This document shows positions 7,160 through 10,704 of a stretch of 10,704 bases of DNA, one piece after another. Under the pieces are notes generated by a model, which was not told the DNA's origin, did no database searches, and worked only from the letters and a program-made list of their open reading frames with translations. Source of the DNA: Deltaproteobacteria bacterium (GTDB taxonomy: Bacteria; SAR324; NAC60-12); assembly GCA_002730365.1 (NCBI GenBank), contig PBZZ01000046.1, positions 11,409 through 22,112 on the forward strand. Direction: 5' to 3'. The position numbers were made by a program, and so were the translations under genes. The number at the start of each line of letters is the position of its first letter. The first letter of the stretch is position 1.

Positions 7160-7617
7160 AACGCTTCTCAACACTGTTGATCCCATTGCTGGTGGCCGGT
7201 TGTCTATCGCTGCACGCTCAAACTGTTGATGAAGACCTGGTTCACGAGATCGCAGACAACCTGCGTTGCCCAACTTGTCAAGGACTCTCGGTCAATGATT
7301 CTGAAGCAGGCTTTTCGGTACAGATTCGCAACAAGGTTCGGGACATGTTGATGGCGGGGCAGGGTCGGGCAGAGATTGAGGCTTACTTTGTTGCCCGCTA
7401 TGGCGAGTGGATTTTGCGGACTCCTCCAGCGGAAGGCTTCAATCTGTTGATCTGGATTCTACCAGCTCTCGGGCTAGCTGGGGGCTTCTGGTTTGTCTGG
7501 AGCAAATCTACTCAATGGAAAGCCAAAGATCGACCACCTCCAGAAGAATTAGATGCCCTCACTGCAGAAGAAGAACGCCGGGTGCTCCAAGATCTCAAGC
7601 GCTTCGAAAACAGCTAA
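7156..7617 (+). CDS. ccmH: CcmH-type cytochrome c maturation protein
   Basis: CcmH acts in system I cytochrome c maturation. Its periplasmic CxxC receives or passes electrons to keep apocytochrome heme-binding cysteines reduced before heme attachment. The 153-aa protein has an N-terminal signal or anchor (MKRFSTLLIPLLVAGC..), then the family motif NLRCPTCQGLSVNDSEA (35-51, with C38 and C41 as the redox pair). Next come the conserved helical segment IRNKVRDMLMAGQGRAEIEAYFVARYGEWIL and the TPPAEGFN turn, then a transmembrane helix at about 97-115 and a short charged cytoplasmic tail. Residues 13-16 (V-A-G-C) fit a lipobox, which would give a lipidated N-terminus; a normal signal peptide is the alternative. 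The frame is open upstream to 7060, but the ATG at 7156 begins the signal peptide and overlaps the previous stop. No other ccm gene is nearby, so the system is split in this genome. Confidence 0.93.
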   Translation: MKRFSTLLIPLLVAGCLSLHAQTVDEDLVHEIADNLRCPTCQGLSVNDSEAGFSVQIRNKVRDMLMAGQGRAEIEAYFVARYGEWILRTPPAEGFNLLIWILPALGLAGGFWFVWSKSTQWKAKDRPPPEELDALTAEEERRVLQDLKRFENS

Positions 7618-7632
7618 CCACCCTTCTCTCAC

Positions 7633-7709
7633 GCGCCCATAGCTCAACTGGATAGAGCAACTGACTTCTAATCAGTAGGTTCCAGGTTCAAGTCCTGGTG
7701 GGCGCGCCA
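7633..7709 (+). tRNA. tRNA-Arg (anticodon TCT)
   Basis: A full cloverleaf can be folded. The acceptor stem GCGCCCA (7633-7639) pairs with TGGGCGC (7699-7705), followed by discriminator G and an encoded CCA (7707-7709). The D arm contains AGCTC..GAGC. The anticodon stem ACTGA/TCAGT encloses loop CTTCTAA with anticodon TCT, which reads AGA codons. The T arm has the GTTCAAGTC loop closed by CCAG/CTGG-type pairing. It lies 15 bp after the ccmH stop with no terminator visible between, so it may be read through from that operon or have its own promoter. Its 3' end borders the replication-module region, making it a candidate integration site. Confidence 0.95.
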
Positions 7710-7910
7710 GCAAAATCAGTTACTTAGCTGCTATAAATAGACTTAGAACATACCAAAAAATTGAAATAGTAGCAAAAAAGTCGTAATTCGCTACCAAATC
7801 TTTCCCCAAGCCCCCCTTCTTAGTCTTTTTCCAGAAAATACCGGAAAGTAAGTATTTCCTAGCCTTCAAAACCCAACATCTTTCCCGCCAGCATTGCTGC
7901 CCAAGCAGCG
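7710..7910. other. Non-coding AT-rich stretch after the tRNA
   Basis: This 200-bp stretch is AT-richer than its surroundings, with A-runs at 7754-7760 and 7774-7779 and a pyrimidine-rich tract at about 7800-7832. It holds only weak inverted repeats (GTAGC 7769-7773 with GCTAC 7790-7794; TTTCC 7828-7832 with GGAAA 7843-7847). No gene or second copy of the tRNA 3' end is seen. Confidence 0.5.
7896..7909 (-). terminator. Small hairpin directly after the ribbon-helix-helix gene
   Basis: GCTGC (7896-7900) and GCAGC (7905-7909) form a 5-bp GC-rich stem with a four-base loop, one base past the minus-strand stop codon at 7911-7913. No T-tract follows in the minus-strand direction, so a terminator role is only possible. 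Confidence 0.25.
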
Positions 7911-8117
7911 CTATGACTCCTCTGGCAGGTGTCCGGTCACCCGGAGCCCACGCAGCAGAATTTCATCAGTGGTCCGGGACAAACTCCATCGTTGTTGCCT
8001 CGCCACTTGCCGCAGCAGCTGCATCAGATCACTATGGACCATACAACTCAAATGCTTTCTTGGTTCCCGGTACACTTCTGCCTGTAAATCATTCTTCCTA
8101 ATCTCATTTTTCTGCAT
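7911..8117 (-). CDS. Small ribbon-helix-helix-like DNA-binding protein
   Basis: This 68-aa protein starts at the ATG at 8117, supported by a strong AGGAG (8123-8127) 5 bases upstream; the open frame extends to 8159 but that extension lacks such a site. After a polar N-terminus, residues about 22-57 read HLSCMVHSDLMQLLRQVARQ.. followed by WSLSRTTDEILLRGLR. This matches the beta-strand, helix, turn, helix pattern of MetJ/Arc/CopG proteins, in which the strand pairs in a dimer and binds the DNA major groove. Such proteins often control plasmid copy number, partition or toxin genes. The gene lies downstream of the replication protein on the same strand, with the 11-bp repeat array immediately upstream, so it is a good candidate to bind those repeats and regulate itself. 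The fold assignment is from pattern only. Confidence 0.7.
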   Translation of the reverse strand: MQKNEIRKNDLQAEVYREPRKHLSCMVHSDLMQLLRQVARQQRWSLSRTTDEILLRGLRVTGHLPEES

Positions 8118-8122
8118 CGTTA

Positions 8123-8127
8123 CTCCT
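8123..8127 (-). promoter_or_regulatory. Shine-Dalgarno site of the ribbon-helix-helix gene
   Basis: On the minus strand AGGAG sits 5 bases before the ATG at 8117 and decides that start over the upstream one at 8159. Confidence 0.65.
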
Positions 8128-8160
8128 GTTGAATTGCCTATTTGTTGCCCACTACTCAAC

Positions 8161-8231
8161 GAAGGTGCTCAAATTTAGCGAAGATGCTCACTCTCAGCGA
8201 TGAGCATCTTCTAAGAGTTTTGAGCATCTTC
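8161..8231. repeat. Four 11-bp iteron- or operator-like repeats
   Basis: GAAGGTGCTCA (8161-8171) and GAAGATGCTCA (8180-8190) point one way; TGAGCATCTTC (8201-8211) and TGAGCATCTTC (8221-8231) are the inverted form. Three copies are identical as reverse complements and the first differs by one base. Start-to-start distances are 19, 21 and 20 bp, close to two helical turns, so all sites would face nearly the same side of the DNA. The array fills the gap between the replication gene, whose stop codon it touches, and the ribbon-helix-helix gene. Such arrays act as operators or as replication-origin iterons. The middle pair also forms an 11-bp stem with a 10-base loop, but no T-tract follows. Confidence 0.8.
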
Positions 8232-10635
8232 AGCAAGCCCTGAAAGATCCCGGGGGCAGAAGTGTCCATTCCCACCAAGATGTCTGGGAAGGTCCACCCT
8301 TTTTATCGACACTGATCTCAAGTTCCTGACGGGCTCTACGCAGGGTAGCTGGTGCTATATCAGCCTCTTGGGCTGCCTGCTTGACTTCCTTTGCTGTCAT
8401 TGGGGCAGCAGCTAACAAATCCCTGAGAAAGTCTTTTGCCTCATTCAGAGCCGACTGGCCGGCACCGGACTCCTTTCTCTGCTCCTCTGCTGCACCGAGG
8501 ATCTGCTGTGCAGAACCCACAACAGCTGCTCCCCAAACAACCCTGGTGTTGGAGATACCCGGATGATTAGGCAGTTCCACCTGCTGCAGGTCATAGCTGA
8601 AGCCGTCTTGATCGACACCAATATTGCTCTTGAGTCTGAGCAACATCCGTTGACTGGCTTGTGCCAGATCTCCAGGCACCACGACGGTCCCCAGGACAAT
8701 GCGAGCCAGTGCTCCGAAGGCAATCGACCCGGTCACCCGCTCCAGTGGTTCTCGTAGCTGTGTCCCTTTGGAGAAGTGGGTGATTCCCAGTACCGCACAG
8801 TCATAGACCGATGCTAAGTCAACCAGCGGCTGCAGGGCTCTTCGCACCTCGGTATTACGGTGGGAGTCTCCGGTGACCGCTGAGACGACTGGATCAGCGA
8901 TCAGAAGGCTGACCCCTCCGATCTGCTTTAGTTCCATCTCCAAGAGCCGTAGGTCTGTTGCCGGATCAAAACTGCGGCTTCCCTGGCCATCATGGACCTC
9001 ATTGACGAAGTAGATTCTTTCAAGGTCCGCTTCGGCAAGCACCAGTCGTGGGACCAGGGTATCTTGCGGGTCATCTTCACCAGACCAAATCAAAACGTTA
9101 GCTGGGGCACAGTTGGCCCCTTCCGGCCAGGTCCCACCCCTGCTGATGATGGCAGCCATTTCCATTGCCAGGGTGGTCTTGCCTGTCCCAGGGGAGCCAG
9201 CCAGCAGGTGAAACTTGCCCTTGGCCAGCCATCCCTGCCAGAGCCAGTCAATGGCTTCCAACGGGAGTTTGCTGGCACTCTGAAGCCTCAACCTGGTCCC
9301 CCAACCACCGTCAGTACGCACCAGCTTGAGGACATCGGCCAGTATTCTTGCACTCAGGGTATCACCGACAGGCTCTCCCCCGGGTGGTTTCTCCAGGAAG
9401 TGCAGCAGTTTCTGCTCGAGTTCAGGGTCATCGAGTTGGACCCCTGTAGCCCGGAAAGCCTTGGCAGCTTCCGGTTGCCGAATGTGATAGAGCCCATTGC
9501 GTGGATCAAGGCGGAGCCAGTGGGTAACCGAAAGCCCTTTCGTCTCGGCTGAAGTCGATTCGGAATTAGCTGACAATTTCTTCGCAAAGCCTTCTAAAAC
9601 TAAGGGCCCACCGAGTAGCTCAATCAGCTGGTCGCGATCACTCAAGTGTTCGCAGTGTCCATGCTTGCAATTGAATCTTTGCCCCCCACCAGGCGTACGC
9701 AGGATGACGGTGGAGGAGGTTCCATCGCTGCCATTGGTGTGCTGAGCCTTGTTTGGGCATAGGACAGTCACATGGTCCCCATTGTCTCGGACAAACCAAC
9801 CGCGCTCAACGAAGAGTGCGATCCAGTCAATACTGCTGTAGTCGTAGAGGGTTGGGGGAGCACTAAAGTCTCCAGCGTCACTGCTGCTGAAGGGCGGTCG
9901 CTTGCGTTGGGCCGGCTGAATTGCCGCAGTAAATTTTGATTTGCTGGTCTTGGGGTGATAGTTCTCCTGCAGTTGCTGCTGGGAAACCAGTACCAAGTCC
10001 TCCCAGTCCTCATGAATCCAGCGATATTCTTCGCCGGTATCAGGGTGGATCGAAGGTGGGGCCACCAGTTGAGTCCCTGACCCCTGGATCTCGCCCCCGT
10101 GCTCTGTGCTCTCTTTGCCCTGAAAGACAAATTTTTCAGAGGAGTCACTCAGTACGTAGTGATGGGAGTTTCCATTTCCGGTCCGCACCAGTGGACCGCT
10201 GAGTAACCAGCCGTAGCCCTTCTGATCGCTAGCACAATCCATATGCTCTTCCCATAGATCGAGATCATCGTAATCAATCCCACGCAGGAAGAGTCCCTTC
10301 TGCCTCCAGGGGATACCCAGCAGCAGCCCAACATTGTCGATGGGTCCAAAGCGTTGAAGGATTGCTTCAGCGCTCAACTCCTGGTACTGCTCTTGTGCCT
10401 GCCAGCCCTTTTGGTAGGGCCGTTTGCCTTTGAGTGGTATGGGGCAGAGGCCACGTTGATGATAGCGCCTAATCGCTGCGTCTCGTCGTTGACGCCAATC
10501 AGAGTGGGGTGCATGCACCCGTTTTTTTGCTAGCTTGGCAGAAGACTCGACTGAGGAGTCTTCAGGCTTTAGTAGTGCTGGATCAGACCAGCTTTTTTGC
10601 CCTTGCTTTGGGACTTTTTTGTCAAAAACATTCAT
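8230..10635 (-). CDS. Primase-polymerase / RecA-like ATPase replication protein
   Basis: This 801-aa protein joins several modules. Residues about 52-215 resemble the bifunctional primase-polymerase (AEP) domain: RYHQRGLCPIPLKGKRPYQKGW, GLLLGIP, the acidic metal motif GIDYDD (D121, D123), NSHHYVL (histidines 158-159) and GSGTQLVAPPSIHPDTGEEY. Residues about 293-328 (CPNKAQH, later FNCKHGHC) look like a zinc-binding segment as found in some primases. Residues about 463-690 match the RecA-like AAA_25 ATPases, with Walker A GSPGTGKT (480-487), Walker B LLIADP (577-582) and GITHFSKG (617-624). The tail (about 725-790) looks like a winged helix-turn-helix. Such fusions serve as primase-helicase initiators of plasmids, phages and satellites. 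The ATG at 10635 has AGG 6 bases upstream (10642-10644). Domain borders are estimates by eye; the RecA-like part is surest. Confidence 0.88.
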   Translation of the reverse strand: MNVFDKKVPKQGQKSWSDPALLKPEDSSVESSAKLAKKRVHAPHSDWRQRRDAAIRRYHQRGLCPIPLKGKRPYQKGWQAQEQYQELSAEAILQRFGPIDNVGLLLGIPWRQKGLFLRGIDYDDLDLWEEHMDCASDQKGYGWLLSGPLVRTGNGNSHHYVLSDSSEKFVFQGKESTEHGGEIQGSGTQLVAPPSIHPDTGEEYRWIHEDWEDLVLVSQQQLQENYHPKTSKSKFTAAIQPAQRKRPPFSSSDAGDFSAPPTLYDYSSIDWIALFVERGWFVRDNGDHVTVLCPNKAQHTNGSDGTSSTVILRTPGGGQRFNCKHGHCEHLSDRDQLIELLGGPLVLEGFAKKLSANSESTSAETKGLSVTHWLRLDPRNGLYHIRQPEAAKAFRATGVQLDDPELEQKLLHFLEKPPGGEPVGDTLSARILADVLKLVRTDGGWGTRLRLQSASKLPLEAIDWLWQGWLAKGKFHLLAGSPGTGKTTLAMEMAAIISRGGTWPEGANCAPANVLIWSGEDDPQDTLVPRLVLAEADLERIYFVNEVHDGQGSRSFDPATDLRLLEMELKQIGGVSLLIADPVVSAVTGDSHRNTEVRRALQPLVDLASVYDCAVLGITHFSKGTQLREPLERVTGSIAFGALARIVLGTVVVPGDLAQASQRMLLRLKSNIGVDQDGFSYDLQQVELPNHPGISNTRVVWGAAVVGSAQQILGAAEEQRKESGAGQSALNEAKDFLRDLLAAAPMTAKEVKQAAQEADIAPATLRRARQELEISVDKKGGPSQTSWWEWTLLPPGSFRAC

Positions 10636-10704
10636 ACGTTACCTGATAATATTCATCCGCTTGCACGACCCCAGGCGCCGGAGTTTACAAAACTCTAATC
10701 ACCC
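10636..10704 (-). promoter_or_regulatory. Upstream region of the replication gene, cut by window edge
   Basis: This short leader holds AGG at 10642-10644 as a Shine-Dalgarno site and a 6-bp palindrome, GAGTTT-ACA-AAACTC (10681-10695). The palindrome could be an operator or the end of a hairpin. None of the 11-bp repeats found downstream occurs here. The promoter probably lies at or beyond the edge. Confidence 0.4.

Larger units (their letters stand above)
7710..10704. mobile_element. Probable integrated element next to tRNA-Arg, incomplete
   Basis: From the tRNA 3' end onward the content changes from housekeeping genes to a plasmid-like replication module: a primase-polymerase/ATPase fusion, a ribbon-helix-helix-like protein and an array of 11-bp repeats. 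Insertion at a tRNA 3' end is the classical arrangement for tyrosine-recombinase-driven elements. What is missing is an integrase and the second attachment site, a copy of the tRNA 3' end; neither is in the window. The right boundary lies past 10704. An old, degraded element or an unusual chromosomal gene pair cannot be excluded. Confidence 0.5.

Noticed and set aside
8118..8159. Fourteen-residue extension of the ribbon-helix-helix gene
   Set aside because: The strong AGGAG at 8123-8127 lies inside the extension and serves the ATG at 8117.
8180..8211. Inverted repeat as an intrinsic terminator for rep
   Set aside because: The stem is followed by a mixed sequence on both strands with no T-tract; it is better explained as part of the repeat array.
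8161..8231. CRISPR array
   Set aside because: Repeats are 11 bp, occur in both orientations and have spacers of only 8-10 bp, unlike CRISPR.
10646..10651. TATTAT as -10 box of the rep gene
   Set aside because: Transcription would start at about 10639, leaving the ribosome binding site at 10642-10644 outside the transcript, and no -35 box lies at the right distance.
7710..10704. Second copy of the tRNA 3' end (att site) or an integrase gene inside the window
   Set aside because: I looked for both and found neither; the far end of the element is presumably outside the window.

Overview
The window looks like a bacterial chromosome segment, most likely from the Proteobacteria or a related Gram-negative lineage. 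The evidence is a periplasmic DsbA-type oxidoreductase, a lipoprotein with a lipobox, ApaG, a CcmH-type cytochrome c maturation protein and a glyoxylate-shunt malate synthase. GC content is moderate, a little above 50% by eye. I cannot name a genus.

Left part (1-4459). A three-gene minus-strand cluster runs off the left edge: a secreted 140-aa protein, a 136-aa lipoprotein overlapping it by 4 bp, and a DUF58 protein one base later that is cut by the window edge. A divergent intergenic region (1494-1790) separates it from aceB on the plus strand. aceB converges on dsbA, and a two-part hairpin lies between them as a likely terminator. Upstream of dsbA on the same strand is apaG, 21 bp away.

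Middle part (4623-7709). Divergent from apaG, a plus-strand run holds an unrecognised 375-aa protein, the ribosome-associated GTPase Obg, an unrecognised 121-aa protein and CcmH. The last three are joined by two 4-bp ATGA start/stop overlaps. A complete tRNA-Arg(TCT) gene with encoded CCA follows 15 bp after ccmH.

Right part (7710-10704). The character changes just past the tRNA 3' end. An AT-richer non-coding stretch is followed by two minus-strand genes, a 68-aa ribbon-helix-helix-like protein and an 801-aa replication protein. The latter combines an archaeo-eukaryotic-type primase-polymerase region, a zinc-binding-like segment, a RecA-like (AAA_25-type) ATPase and a C-terminal helix-turn-helix-like tail. 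Between them are four 11-bp repeats, two in each orientation, spaced 19-21 bp apart. Together with the position at a tRNA 3' end, this reads as one end of an integrated plasmid-like or satellite-like element whose replication module is visible. Its integrase and far boundary are not in the window, so the mobile-element call is an inference.

The most promising material for something undescribed is this replication module with its phased repeat array. Next come the two unrecognised genes flanking obg and the small exported proteins placed ahead of the DUF58 gene.
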